Shown: positions 52,401 through 63,112, counted from the first letter of the stretch. The stretch is 64,000 bases of DNA from an uncultured Lachnospira sp. (GCA_910585095.1 CAJUBU010000009.1:1-64000); one strand, 5' to 3'. A program made the numbers and translations. Notes: generated from the letters alone by a model not told the origin.

Positions 52401-55118
52401 ATGTTAAAAAAATATAATGTTGTAAAAAAGATGTCAGCTATATTTATGTCTGTTCTTTTGTGTAGTACATCAGTAGTGACAGGATATGCGGATAAAAGCA
52501 TTGAAAACAGCAGCGTTAATGAAATAACAGGAGATGCAGCACAAACAGATGAAAGTGGATATATTATATCTGGAAAATGGGAATGTGAAAATGGAATCAC
52601 TGTTGAACTGGCAAATTATGTGCTTACGATTAGCGGAAATGGTGTGCCAGGAGACGATGTAAGAAAAGTAATTGCTAAAACAATATGTAAAAATAATAAA
52701 TACAAAACAAAATGTATTGTTGAAAATGGAATAACAGAAATACCAGGAAATGGGAGTGATAGTGGTTTATTTTACAACTGTGCTGGTTTAAGTAATATAG
52801 AAATACCAAATAGTGTGACAAGTATAGGAAGTTATGTATTTTCTGGTTGTGAAAGTTTAAATAGTATAGAAATTCCAGATAGTGTGACAAGCATAGGCAG
52901 TTATGCGTTTTCTGGCTGTAAAAGTTTAAGCAGCATAAAAATTCCAGATGGTGTGACAATCATAGAAGATGGTGTATTTTTTGAGTGTAGGAGTTTGAGA
53001 AATGTAGAATTTTCAAATGATGTAATAAGTATAGGCGATAATGCTTTTAGAGATTGTAAAATTTTAAGCAGTATACCACTTCAAAATATACAGCTAGGAA
53101 ATAGTATGACAAGTATAGGAAATAGTGCATTTGAAAATTGCATTGGTTTAAGTCGTATCTATATTCCTGATAATGTGACAAGCATAGGAGATGATGCATT
53201 TAAGGATTGTACCAATTTAAATTATATCTCTATTTCAGAAGATTTAATAAATATAGGAAATAGTGTATTTGAGAATTGCAGCAGTTTAAATTATATAGAA
53301 TTTCCAGATAGTGTAATAAGTATGGGGGATAGAGTATTTTTTAACTGTAAAAGATTAGGTGATATAAGACTTTCGCACAATATAAAAAGTATAGGAGATG
53401 AAGTTTTTTCTGGTTGTAAAGTTTTATATGAAATAGAACTTCCAAACGGTATAACAAGTATAGGGTATAGAGCATTTAATGATTGCAGCAGCTTAAAAAG
53501 TATAGAAATTCCAGATAGTGTAACAAGTATGGGAAGCCATGTATTTTTTGGATGCAGTGGATTAAAAAGTATAAAACTTTCAAGTAATATAACCAATATA
53601 ACAGCTAGTGCATTTTGTGGTTGTAAAAGTTTAAATAGTATAGAAATTCCAAGTAGTGTGACAAGTATAGGATGCAGCGCCTTTGATGGTTGTTCTAATT
53701 TAAAAAGTGTAGAATTTCCAAATAGTAGCGTAACAAGCATTGAAAGTTATGCTTTTTCTTCTTGTAGAAGCTTAAGCAGTATAAAAATACCAAACGGAGT
53801 GACAAGTATAGAAGATGGTACGTTTTCAGATTGCAGTGAGCTAAGCAGCATAGAACTTTCAACAAATCTAACCAATATAGAAATGTATTCATTTCAAAAT
53901 TGCAGCAGTTTAAGCAGTGTAGAAATACCAAATGGTGTGACAAGTATAGGAACAGGCGCATTTTTAGGATGCAGTAGCTTAATTAGCATAAATATACCAA
54001 ATGGTGTGACAAGTATAGAAAGTTGGGTATTTAAAAATTGTAGATTAAATAGCATAGAAATACCAAGCAGTGTGATAAATATAGAATATAGTGCATTTGA
54101 AGGTTGTGGCAGCCTAAGAAAAGTTACAAATAATTCTGCTGTTTATTGTCCGCTTGTCACATGGCAAGGTCGTGAGGGTAAATGGTATCTTGAAAATACA
54201 GATATTGTTGTTACTCAAGTTGCTGGTGGTGAAACAGCAGTGTATAAAGGTGATAAAGATGATTATTCTTTTGATGCGGATGGCTATATCATATCTGGAA
54301 AATGGGAGTGTGAAAATGGAATCACGATTGAACTAATGGACAATATACTTGTGATTCGTGGTAATGGCGTGCCGGGAGACGATGTGCAAATAGCTCTTAA
54401 AAAAACGATATGCCAAAAAAGTGGGGCAGATGTTAAATGTATTATTGAAAATGGCGTAACAAGGATATCTCAGGATATGTTTAAGGATTGTGTAGGTTTA
54501 AGTGATATAGAAATATCGGATAGTGTAACAAATATAGACAGCTCATCATTTGCAAACTGTACAGGATTAAGCAATATAAAGATACCAGACAGTGTAAAAA
54601 TAATAGATCATTTTTCTTTTTCTAATTGCAGTAATTTAAGCAATATAGAAATTCCAAATAGTGTGACAAGTATAGGAATTTATGCGTTCTATAATTGCAA
54701 AAATTTAAATAGCATAGAACTTCCAAGTGGATTGACAAATATAGGAGAACATTCACTTGAAAATTGCAATAATTTAATGAAAATTACAAATCAATCTGCA
54801 ATTAATTTTAATCTTGAATCTCACGTTAAATGTACAATAAAAGAAAATGGTGAGTGGTATCTCGAAAATACAGATACAGTACCTACTCAAATTGCTAATG
54901 GGCAAACTGTTATATATAAAAAAATAGGTGATGTCAATTCAGATGGCTCAATCAATGTACAAGATGGTGTCCTTTTTAAAAAATGGCTTTCAGGTATTAC
55001 AGAAATTAGCTTTGATAAAAAGATGGCTGATGTCAATGCTGATGATGATATCAATGCTAGTGATATAATCATATTATTGAAATATCTTGCAGGTATGAAT
55101 GTGACATTAAAAAAATAA
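52401..55118 (+). CDS. secreted BspA-type leucine-rich repeat protein with C-terminal dockerin
   Basis: The 905-residue protein has a signal peptide (about 1-33, ending VTGYA). It then contains two copies of a unit that opens SGYIISGKWECENGIT...GNGVPGDD and continues with BspA/TpLRR repeats of about 23 residues (NCxSLxxIEIPxSVTSIG). The first unit has about 20 repeats (52.8-54.1 kb) and the second about 5 (54.5-54.8 kb). The chain ends with a type I dockerin, with calcium loops at DVNSDGSINVQD and DVNADDDINASD, which would bind a cohesin. It probably docks on the cell surface or a cellulosome-like complex and binds a ligand or host surface. No cohesin gene is in the window. Confidence 0.9.
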   Translation: MLKKYNVVKKMSAIFMSVLLCSTSVVTGYADKSIENSSVNEITGDAAQTDESGYIISGKWECENGITVELANYVLTISGNGVPGDDVRKVIAKTICKNNKYKTKCIVENGITEIPGNGSDSGLFYNCAGLSNIEIPNSVTSIGSYVFSGCESLNSIEIPDSVTSIGSYAFSGCKSLSSIKIPDGVTIIEDGVFFECRSLRNVEFSNDVISIGDNAFRDCKILSSIPLQNIQLGNSMTSIGNSAFENCIGLSRIYIPDNVTSIGDDAFKDCTNLNYISISEDLINIGNSVFENCSSLNYIEFPDSVISMGDRVFFNCKRLGDIRLSHNIKSIGDEVFSGCKVLYEIELPNGITSIGYRAFNDCSSLKSIEIPDSVTSMGSHVFFGCSGLKSIKLSSNITNITASAFCGCKSLNSIEIPSSVTSIGCSAFDGCSNLKSVEFPNSSVTSIESYAFSSCRSLSSIKIPNGVTSIEDGTFSDCSELSSIELSTNLTNIEMYSFQNCSSLSSVEIPNGVTSIGTGAFLGCSSLISINIPNGVTSIESWVFKNCRLNSIEIPSSVINIEYSAFEGCGSLRKVTNNSAVYCPLVTWQGREGKWYLENTDIVVTQVAGGETAVYKGDKDDYSFDADGYIISGKWECENGITIELMDNILVIRGNGVPGDDVQIALKKTICQKSGADVKCIIENGVTRISQDMFKDCVGLSDIEISDSVTNIDSSSFANCTGLSNIKIPDSVKIIDHFSFSNCSNLSNIEIPNSVTSIGIYAFYNCKNLNSIELPSGLTNIGEHSLENCNNLMKITNQSAINFNLESHVKCTIKENGEWYLENTDTVPTQIANGQTVIYKKIGDVNSDGSINVQDGVLFKKWLSGITEISFDKKMADVNADDDINASDIIILLKYLAGMNVTLKK

Positions 55119-55173
55119 TGGTTTTATAAGTAGTGTAGACCAATTATAAATATAAATTAAATAAGTAATAAAC

Positions 55174-55203
55174 AATGGGGGCAGATTTTCTGCCCTCATT
55201 TTA
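55174..55203. terminator. bidirectional terminator
   Basis: AATGGGGGCAGA (55174-55185) pairs with TCTGCCCTCATT (55189-55200, one mismatch), flanked by T/A-rich ends. It lies between convergent genes. Confidence 0.8.
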
Positions 55204-55216
55204 ACAAATTTGCTTT

Positions 55217-55684
55217 TTATTTCTGCATATGTACTTGTTGTGCCTTTTCAAGACAAGAGTTAATTCCATTTAACAGTACACTTGTTGTATATTTCACATC
55301 CGATGAGTAGCGGATATTGTCTGTTGAGCCATTTTCACATACATTTTTGGCAAGCTCATTAAAATTATCGGAAAGCATTGGATACATGGTTGTTACAGCC
55401 TCTGAGAGATTGAGCATTTCAATATCGTTAATATTATTGGCATCCAATGTAACTTTTATATCAAGCTGGTTTCCGTCAAGCATAATGGACGAAGTATAAA
55501 CACCAGGCGTATATATATGGTCAGAGGTTGTGTTTTGTGCTTTTGGTATGTCTGTATTTGATTCTTGTGCCTTATTACCTTGAAATCCCATAAAAACAGC
55601 AATAGAAATAATTAACAATAAGATAATAACTGCTGCTATCAGGACAATTTTAGGGATAACAATAATTTTTGTCTTTGAACTCAT
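55217..55684 (-). CDS. membrane-anchored protein with FMN-bind-like domain
   Basis: A 155-residue protein with one N-terminal membrane helix (about 12-34) and an external domain, TPGVYTSSIMLDGNQLDIKV...INDIEMLNLSE, ending VKYTTSVLLNGINSCLEKA. The arrangement resembles FMN-binding domains of flavin-dependent electron-transfer proteins, but the flavin-attaching Thr motif (SGAT) is replaced by a VKYTTSVL segment, so FMN attachment is uncertain. ATG 55684 follows GGAG. It is divergent from addB. The role is unclear. Confidence 0.65.
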   Translation of the reverse strand: MSSKTKIIVIPKIVLIAAVIILLLIISIAVFMGFQGNKAQESNTDIPKAQNTTSDHIYTPGVYTSSIMLDGNQLDIKVTLDANNINDIEMLNLSEAVTTMYPMLSDNFNELAKNVCENGSTDNIRYSSDVKYTTSVLLNGINSCLEKAQQVHMQK

Positions 55685-55757
55685 ATGCAAATCTCCTTTT
55701 TTTTGCTACTATATATTTATGCGTTTGATATATAGAATATTCATTGCAGGAGGATAT

Positions 55758-58700
55758 ATGGGATTAAAAATTATAGCAGGCGGTTCAGGGGTTGGAAAAT
55801 CGACATTTGCATATCAAAAAATTATTGAGAAGTCGATTCAAAATCCAGAACGAAATTATATTATTGTAGTGCCTGAACAATATACAATGGCAACACAAAA
55901 AAAATTGGTGTATATGCATCCCAATAAAGGCATTTTAAATATTGACGTCGTCAGTTTTGAGCGTCTTGCCTATAAGGTATTTGAGGAAGTTGGCGGACAA
56001 AATCGTCCTGTATTGGATGATACAGGAAAAAATTTAATTGTAAGAAAAGTGTTGGAAGAACATAAAAAAAATCTGCATTATTTTGGAAGCAGTATTAATA
56101 AAACAGGTTTTGTATCGGAGTTAAAGTCGGTTATATCCGAGCTTCTTCAATATAATATCAGCGTTGATAATATTGGAGAAATTGCAGTAAAATCAGCAAA
56201 TAATCAGCTTTTAACTGCAAAATTGCAGGATTTAAATATCATATATGGTTCGTTTATGGACTATTTATCAGATAATTATATTACAGCAGAAGAAATATTA
56301 GATGTATTGTGTCAAGTGATTGGTAAATCGTCTATTATTAAAAAAAGTGAAATTGTATTTGATGGATTTACTGGATTTACACCAATACAATATAATCTTA
56401 TGCTGCTGTTATTACAGTTATGCCATCAAATTACAGTGACAGTGACAATTGATGCAAAAGAAAAAATTAATGTCATGGAGGGAATGCACAATCTTTTTTT
56501 TATGAGCAAGGAAATGGTGCAAAAATTATATCGTCTTTGTGACGAGGGACATATTGATATTTTGGAGCCTGTTCTTATGAATAAAGATAGTAATCCTCGT
56601 TTTCAAAATAAAAGGATAGCATTTCTTGAAAAAAATTTGTTTCGATATAATAAAATGTTTTATCAAAATAAAGATGACCGCGATGCAATTCATATTTATG
56701 AGGCATTGACACCAAAAGAAGAAGTCCAGTTTGCAGTGAGTGAACTATTAAAATTGACACGGTTTCATGGATACAGGTATAAAGATATTGCGATTGTTTC
56801 CGGTGAAATTGAATTGTATGGTCTGTTGGCTGGAAATATATGTAAACAAAATAATATTCCAGTGTTTGTCGATAATAAAAAGACGGTTGCCGATAATCCT
56901 TTAGTAGAATTTTTAAGGGGAGCATTGGAAGCTATTGAAAAAAATTATAGTTATGAAAGTATGCTGCGCTATTTAAGAACAGGTATGACTGGAATTGCAA
57001 GAGAAGATGTCGATTTGATTGACAATTATTGTGTTGCGACAGGTGTGCGCGCAACAATGTGGCGCAAAAAATGGACGCGAAAAGGAAGGCAGAGGGAAGG
57101 TTTCCCGCTTGAATATTTAAATGAACTGCGTGTACAGATTATGGCGCCTTTTGTGAAATTGGAAAAAAAGTTGAAAAAGAAAGAGGCATTTGTTGAAGAT
57201 TATGTTCGGGCAGTCTATGAATTTTTAGTTGACACAAAAGCACAGGAGAAAATTAATGATTTTGCCAATTTGCCAAATACAGGTGATGAATATCATCAAA
57301 TATATGCAAAAATCATTGAATTGTTTGATAAGATAGTGGAACTGTTGGGCAAACAAAAATTAAGTCTTAGTGAGTTTAATCGAATTATTGATTCGGGCAT
57401 TGCTGAAATTAAAGTAGGATTGATTCCACCTACAGCAGACTGTGTTGTTGTCGGTGATATTGAACGAACACGATTAGAAGAAATTAAGGTATTATTTTTT
57501 CTTGGCGTGAACGAGGGCATTATTCCTAAAAAAAATGAAAGTAAGGGGGTATTGTCTGAGGCAGATAGAGATTATCTTGAAGAAATGAAAGTAGAATTGT
57601 CGGATAGTTCCAGAAGAAAAGCATTTGTACAAAAGTTTTATCTGTATCTTGTCCTTACTAAGCCATCCGATAAAATTTATATTACTTTTTCATCAAAAGG
57701 AACCGATGGGAAAGGTGCATTGCCGTCGTATTTACTACAAAGTATTCGTCAAATGTTTCCTGATGTGCCTATGGACACATCAAAAGAATTGATTTCACAG
57801 TTTAAATACATAAAAATACCAAAAAGTGATTTGGTTTATAGCCCTGATGCGTATATTCAAATGTTGGGAGAAAGTCTTGCGCTAAAGCTTTATAATGAAC
57901 GGCTTTCGGGCAGTATATCGGCTTTTGAACAGTATTCATCCTGTCAGTTTGCCTATTTTCTCTGTCATGGGTTAGGATTGTATGGGAGAGATGAATATAC
58001 CTTTGAAAGCAGTGATTTTGGAACCATTATGCACAGTGTTATCGAAAATGTATGCAGACGCGTGGAACAAGATGGAAAACAGCTTCAAAATCTCAGTGAT
58101 GAGGCAAGATTTGGTTATGTACAAGATATATTAGCTCAAATTAGCGATGAATATTCCGATACCATTTTAAAAGACAGCGGAAGAAATAAGTTTATATTAA
58201 AAAGAATGGCAAAGCTAGCAGATAGGACACTTTGGGCAATAGGAAAGCAAATTGACAGCGGAAAATTTGTGCCAGATGAATTTGAATTTTCGTTTATGAT
58301 GGATGAACAAGAAATTGCATTAGATGGTGGTCATGCAAAAATGTGTATTACAGGCAAGATTGATAGGGTTGATATCTATGAAGATGATAAAAATGTTTAT
58401 GTGAGAGTAATTGATTATAAGACGGGAAATTCTGATTTTAATTTAGCGCAAGTTTATTATAGCTTGAAGATGCAGCTTGTTACATATTTGAGAGCAGCAA
58501 TGCTGATGGAACAAAAGCGACACCCTGAAAAAAATATTATTCCTGCAGGTGTGTTTTATTATAATGTTAAAAATCCGATTATAGCGTTTGACAATCAAAG
58601 CGAAGAACAGTTAAATCAAGAGATTCTTGAAGAATTAATGTTAAAAGGAGCAATTAACAAAGAATATAATCTTCCAAAGCTTATGGATTCAAGCGATACA

Positions 58701-59063
58701 AGCAAGTCTACTGTAGTGCCTGTAAATTTTGATAAGGACGGCAATGTTAAAGAAAAAGAAAATACATTATCAACAGAATCATTTGATAAATTACAGCATT
58801 ATGTTTCAGTCAGCCAGACAGATATTGGAAAAGATATATTAGAGGGAAATAATCATATTAATCCTTATAAAGATGGTATGTATACATCATGTGATTACTG
58901 TCCGTATAATGAAGTGTGTGGATTTTCTCCAAGCTTGGGCGGTAAAGGATTTCGCAAATTTGCCAATTTAAAACCCGAAGAAATTTGGGATAAAATTGAT
59001 GAAAAATTAAATCAAGAAAAGAATGAGGAGGCAGATTCAGATGGCAAATCAATGGACAGATAG
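55758..59063 (+). CDS. addB: helicase-exonuclease AddAB subunit AddB
   Basis: AddB is the inactivated-helicase nuclease subunit of the recombination complex that processes double-strand breaks at Chi. The 1101 residues begin IIAGGSGVGKSTFAYQK (P-loop). The C-terminal RecB-type nuclease domain has RVIDYKTGNS and four cysteines for the 4Fe-4S cluster (SSCQFAYF and CDYCPYNEVC). ATG 55758 follows GGAGG; the frame is open back to 55719. It overlaps addA by 23 bp, so the two are coupled. Confidence 0.96.
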   Translation: MGLKIIAGGSGVGKSTFAYQKIIEKSIQNPERNYIIVVPEQYTMATQKKLVYMHPNKGILNIDVVSFERLAYKVFEEVGGQNRPVLDDTGKNLIVRKVLEEHKKNLHYFGSSINKTGFVSELKSVISELLQYNISVDNIGEIAVKSANNQLLTAKLQDLNIIYGSFMDYLSDNYITAEEILDVLCQVIGKSSIIKKSEIVFDGFTGFTPIQYNLMLLLLQLCHQITVTVTIDAKEKINVMEGMHNLFFMSKEMVQKLYRLCDEGHIDILEPVLMNKDSNPRFQNKRIAFLEKNLFRYNKMFYQNKDDRDAIHIYEALTPKEEVQFAVSELLKLTRFHGYRYKDIAIVSGEIELYGLLAGNICKQNNIPVFVDNKKTVADNPLVEFLRGALEAIEKNYSYESMLRYLRTGMTGIAREDVDLIDNYCVATGVRATMWRKKWTRKGRQREGFPLEYLNELRVQIMAPFVKLEKKLKKKEAFVEDYVRAVYEFLVDTKAQEKINDFANLPNTGDEYHQIYAKIIELFDKIVELLGKQKLSLSEFNRIIDSGIAEIKVGLIPPTADCVVVGDIERTRLEEIKVLFFLGVNEGIIPKKNESKGVLSEADRDYLEEMKVELSDSSRRKAFVQKFYLYLVLTKPSDKIYITFSSKGTDGKGALPSYLLQSIRQMFPDVPMDTSKELISQFKYIKIPKSDLVYSPDAYIQMLGESLALKLYNERLSGSISAFEQYSSCQFAYFLCHGLGLYGRDEYTFESSDFGTIMHSVIENVCRRVEQDGKQLQNLSDEARFGYVQDILAQISDEYSDTILKDSGRNKFILKRMAKLADRTLWAIGKQIDSGKFVPDEFEFSFMMDEQEIALDGGHAKMCITGKIDRVDIYEDDKNVYVRVIDYKTGNSDFNLAQVYYSLKMQLVTYLRAAMLMEQKRHPEKNIIPAGVFYYNVKNPIIAFDNQSEEQLNQEILEELMLKGAINKEYNLPKLMDSSDTSKSTVVPVNFDKDGNVKEKENTLSTESFDKLQHYVSVSQTDIGKDILEGNNHINPYKDGMYTSCDYCPYNEVCGFSPSLGGKGFRKFANLKPEEIWDKIDEKLNQEKNEEADSDGKSMDR

Positions 59064-62000
59064 GCAAAAAGACGCTATTTATTTAAACGGTCAAAATATA
59101 CTGGTATCAGCGGCGGCAGGTTCAGGAAAAACGGCAGTTTTAGTGCAGCGAATTTTAGAAAAAATAACGTCTAAAGAACATCCCGTTGATGCGGACAGGC
59201 TTGTTATTGTTACGTTTACAAGAGCTGCTGCCGCTGAGATGAAACAGCGTTTAAGAAGTGCATTGGAAAAATTATGCGAAGAAAATCCAGATAATGAATT
59301 GTTAATACGGCAGCAGACACTTATCAATAATGCACAGATTACAACGATTGATAGTTTTTGTTTGAATATTGTAAGAAATTATTTTGTTGATGTTGACATT
59401 GATCCTGGCTTTCGCACAGCTGATGAGGGAGAGTTAAAACTGTTGGAACATGATGTGCTTATGACACTTATGGAAGAATATTACACAAAGGAAGATGAGG
59501 ATTTTCAAAATCTTATCGATGCATATGCGACAGGAAAAGATGACCGAAAAGTCATGGAGATTATAAGCAATATTTATCATTTTGCACGTAGTTGTCCATG
59601 GGAGGAAGAATGGTACAATCGTTGCGAGAAAATGTATAATATAAAAGACAAGGAAGATTTTGAAAATCATTTATGTATTGTCAGTTTGTGGGACGATATA
59701 AAACAACAGCTAAAAGATTACAGTTCTCGATATTCTAAAATGGAAGCAATTTGTCAAAGCGAGGAGGGACCACTTACTTATCTTGATTGTATTGAGAGTG
59801 AACATCAAGATATTAGAGAACTATTGCGTGTAAAAACATTTGATGAGTTTTTAGAGAAGATTCATCAGATTCATTTTGAACGATTGCCAAGAGCAAAAAA
59901 GAATGTGGATGAGGAGAAAAAAGATTATGTAAAAACATGCAGAGACCGTTATAAAACGTATATTACAAAGACGATTGCAGGAAAAATATTGTCGGAAAGT
60001 TATGATACAATGTATGACAATATTGTAAAAAATGCGCCTTATGCACGTAAGATGTTAGAGTTGGCAAAGGTGTTTTCCGTTTCTATGCAGAAGGAAAAAA
60101 GAGAGCGAAATATTATTGATTTTAATGATATGGAGCATATGGCATTAAATATTTTGGTTAAAATAGAAGATGGAAAAAAGGTATATACACAAGTAGCAGA
60201 TACATTGGCACAATATTATGAGGAGATATTAATTGATGAGTATCAAGACAGTAATATGCTTCAAGAAGAAATATTGACAGCCGTTTCCAGACAGCGGTTA
60301 AGTGATAAATTCGATAACATTTATATGGTTGGTGATGTAAAACAAAGTATTTATAAATTTAGAATGGCATGCCCAGAGTTATTTATGGATAAATATAATT
60401 ATTATAAAGAAGTGGAAAGTGTAAAAGAAAGCAGTTTAGAGGAAAAAGGGATAAAAATAGAATTGCAAGCCAATTTCAGAAGCAGAAGCAATGTGCTTTA
60501 CACGGCAAACGATGTATTTAAAAGGCTTATGCACATGGATTACTGTGGTATCGAATATGATGAAAATGCACAGTTAAATCAAGGCATGGAATATCCTCCT
60601 AGTCCAGAACAAATTGTTGTTGGAAATAGAATGTATCAAGCCGCTGGTTTTGATAAAAAACCAGAAACAGAAGTATTAGTTGTTGCTAAAAATGAAGATG
60701 AGCGGGAGAGTAGCATATTGGAAGCAGCACGTGTGTGCAATATGATTAAAGAACTTGTTCACCCAGCAGACAGAACAGTTCATGTAGTGTATGATAAAAC
60801 CATAACAGTGGGATACCGCCCTATTCGTTATAGTGATATTGTTATTTTATCAAAGACGATAACAGGCGTTGCAGATACATTTGTTGATATTCTTATGAGT
60901 CAAGGGATACCTGCATACTGTGATACATCAGAAGGGTATTTTAATGTAAGAGAAGTTAAATTGATATTAAGTATGCTTACAGTGATAGACAATCCTTTAC
61001 AGGATATTCCGATGGCAGCAGTATTGTTGTCTTATTTTGGAAGAATGGATACCAAAGAATTGTCAGAAATAAGAGCAGCGGATAAAAGAGTAAAATTATA
61101 TAATCAGTTAAAGGAAAGCACCAATCAAAAAGCAAAAGCGTTTTTAGAACTGCTTTGTCAATATAGAGAAAAGTCAGAATATATGTCAGTTTATGATTTA
61201 ATTTGGGACGTGATGTATAATACAGGATATTATGATTATGTAGGAACCATGCCAGCAGGAAAAAGGCGCCAAGCAAATCTTGATATTTTGATGGAAAAAG
61301 CAAGAGCATATGAAAGTACAAGTTATCAGGGACTTTTTAATTTTTTAAGATATATTGAGCGATTAAAAAAGTATAATGTGGAATTGGGCGAGGCATCGCT
61401 TCTTGGAAGTAATGATAATGTTGTGCGTATTATGAGCATTCATAAAAGTAAAGGTTTGGAATTTCCAGTTGTTATCCTTACTGGTATGGGAAAAAAATTA
61501 AATCATGCCGATGCATTGGGCAATGTGATTGTTCATCAGAAATTGGGAATTGGAGCCGATTTGGTTGATTTAGAAAAAAGAACCATGCAGCCAACGCTTA
61601 TTAAAAATGCCATTTCAAAAAGTATTATCAAAGAGGATATCAGTGAGACAATGCGTGTTTTATATGTCGCTATGACAAGGGCAAGAGAAAAATTGTTTAT
61701 CACAGGGACTGTCAGCAATCTGGATACGGCATTGCTAAAGTGGCAAAGAAAGGCAGAATCTATCCGCGAAACAAATCGGTTTACCTATGCTGATGTTGCA
61801 GAATGCGGCACTATGCTTGATATGATTATGCCTGTTTTATATTTAAAGGAAGACAATGAGGGGAAATTTATACTGTGTAATGAAAACGCCTATTTGTGCA
61901 GTGAAGAAACACAGACTGAAAAAGAAGATATTAAGTTTGATGAGTTGTCTTCTGATAAGAGCAAAACAAATGAAGATTTTGAGATTCTTCCTCCTTATCC

Positions 62001-62682
62001 TTACAAACTAGATTCTGAGACAAGGACAAAAATTACCGTTTCAGAATTAAAAAAAATGCAGTATGATGCAGATATTGATGAGAGAATGGCAATGGATATA
62101 CATCTGTTAGAAGCAATGGAAGCTGATGCAGAGGAAGAATTGATTATTCCAAAGTTTTTAGAGGATACATCAAAACAGCAAGTTGCCGCAAATAGAGGCG
62201 TTGCCTATCACCGAATAATGGAATGTATTGATTTTGGAAACAGGGATATTGAGGCACAGCTTGATTTTTTGCTAGAACAAGAATTTATTGACAAGGAACA
62301 AAAACAATGTATTCGAGCTGCTGATATTAAACGATTTTGTGATTCTAAACTAGGAAAAAGGGTTGCTAAAGCAGATATGGAAAAAAGACTGTGGAGGGAG
62401 CAACCATTTGTTTTTTTGATGAACGATGGTCCTGATATGCTTATTCAAGGGGTTATTGATTTATATTTTGTTGAAGATGGAGCAATAACTGTAATTGATT
62501 ATAAGACAGACCGTGTTGCAAAGGGAAAAGAAGGCGTTGATGAACTGATAAATCGATATACAATTCAATTAGATTATTATAGTAAAGCATTACATCAGTT
62601 GACAGGACTTCCAGTAAAAGAACAAATTATTTATTCTTTTTGTTTAGGTCAGGAAATAGTTGTACAAAATTTAAGTGGTTGA
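59041..62682 (+). CDS. addA: helicase-exonuclease AddAB subunit AddA
   Basis: AddA is the UvrD-type helicase and nuclease partner of AddB. The 1213 residues carry motif I AAAGSGKTAVLVQRI, Ia VTFTRAAAAEM, motif II IDEYQDSN, motif III MVGDVKQSIYKFR, IV QANFRS, motif V MSIHKSKGLEFPVVI, motif VI YVAMTRAREKL and the nuclease motif VIDYKTDRV near the end. ATG 59041 follows GAGGAGG. The full length is normal. Confidence 0.97.
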   Translation: MANQWTDRQKDAIYLNGQNILVSAAAGSGKTAVLVQRILEKITSKEHPVDADRLVIVTFTRAAAAEMKQRLRSALEKLCEENPDNELLIRQQTLINNAQITTIDSFCLNIVRNYFVDVDIDPGFRTADEGELKLLEHDVLMTLMEEYYTKEDEDFQNLIDAYATGKDDRKVMEIISNIYHFARSCPWEEEWYNRCEKMYNIKDKEDFENHLCIVSLWDDIKQQLKDYSSRYSKMEAICQSEEGPLTYLDCIESEHQDIRELLRVKTFDEFLEKIHQIHFERLPRAKKNVDEEKKDYVKTCRDRYKTYITKTIAGKILSESYDTMYDNIVKNAPYARKMLELAKVFSVSMQKEKRERNIIDFNDMEHMALNILVKIEDGKKVYTQVADTLAQYYEEILIDEYQDSNMLQEEILTAVSRQRLSDKFDNIYMVGDVKQSIYKFRMACPELFMDKYNYYKEVESVKESSLEEKGIKIELQANFRSRSNVLYTANDVFKRLMHMDYCGIEYDENAQLNQGMEYPPSPEQIVVGNRMYQAAGFDKKPETEVLVVAKNEDERESSILEAARVCNMIKELVHPADRTVHVVYDKTITVGYRPIRYSDIVILSKTITGVADTFVDILMSQGIPAYCDTSEGYFNVREVKLILSMLTVIDNPLQDIPMAAVLLSYFGRMDTKELSEIRAADKRVKLYNQLKESTNQKAKAFLELLCQYREKSEYMSVYDLIWDVMYNTGYYDYVGTMPAGKRRQANLDILMEKARAYESTSYQGLFNFLRYIERLKKYNVELGEASLLGSNDNVVRIMSIHKSKGLEFPVVILTGMGKKLNHADALGNVIVHQKLGIGADLVDLEKRTMQPTLIKNAISKSIIKEDISETMRVLYVAMTRAREKLFITGTVSNLDTALLKWQRKAESIRETNRFTYADVAECGTMLDMIMPVLYLKEDNEGKFILCNENAYLCSEETQTEKEDIKFDELSSDKSKTNEDFEILPPYPYKLDSETRTKITVSELKKMQYDADIDERMAMDIHLLEAMEADAEEELIIPKFLEDTSKQQVAANRGVAYHRIMECIDFGNRDIEAQLDFLLEQEFIDKEQKQCIRAADIKRFCDSKLGKRVAKADMEKRLWREQPFVFLMNDGPDMLIQGVIDLYFVEDGAITVIDYKTDRVAKGKEGVDELINRYTIQLDYYSKALHQLTGLPVKEQIIYSFCLGQEIVVQNLSG

Positions 62683-62703
62683 AGTTGGCAGCGTATTGAG
62701 ATA

Positions 62704-62763
62704 TAATAGTCTCGGCGAAAGCTGAGTCATAAAAGTTTGCTACGCAAACTTCCGGCTTTTCAC
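62704..62763 (-). repeat. family D twin hairpin, copy 2 (reverse orientation)
   Basis: Read on the minus strand it gives AAGTTTGCGTAGCAAACTTT then CAGCTTTCGCCG, matching copy 1 at 28617. It lies just after addA. Confidence 0.55.
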
Positions 62764-62851
62764 TATATATAAATTTATGATATAATAAGTTTAATAATAT
62801 AGGCGCGTTTGCGCTAAACTGGCAGATGGAGCAAGAATGGAGGAATAGTTA

Positions 62852-63112
62852 ATGATAAGAACATACAGTGTGAAATTTAAGAGTAAAAGCAAGTTGTTAG
62901 ATACACAAGAAAAGATAGAAGACGTAAAAAAGTCAATTTTTGAACATACAAACGCAACGGATGTTGTAATAAAAGATGAAGGGCAGATTGTTACTATTGA
63001 GGCTGATGATGAACAATTTTCAGAAGTGATGAATGGCGTTGTCAATGTATTTAGAAGAATTGATGATAAATCTGAAGTAAGTTATAAGTTTGAACTGAAT
63101 AAAGTACAATAG
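62852..63112 (+). CDS. small hypothetical protein
   Basis: I do not recognise this 86-residue protein. It has no membrane segment, a lysine-rich first half and an acidic second half (TIEADDEQFSEVMNGVVNVFRRID), and a mixed alpha/beta pattern. TGGAGG precedes the ATG at good spacing. It lies between addA and prfC with its own terminator-like repeat behind it. The function is unknown. Confidence 0.65.
   Translation: MIRTYSVKFKSKSKLLDTQEKIEDVKKSIFEHTNATDVVIKDEGQIVTIEADDEQFSEVMNGVVNVFRRIDDKSEVSYKFELNKVQ

Noticed and set aside
53291..53961. Long minus-strand open frames inside the LRR gene
   Set aside because: They are opposite-strand shadows of the repeated coding sequence and lack ribosome sites.
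52790..54780. Regular short repeats resembling a CRISPR or minisatellite
   Set aside because: They lie in one long reading frame and encode leucine-rich repeats of about 23 residues. Repeats are not separated by unique spacers.
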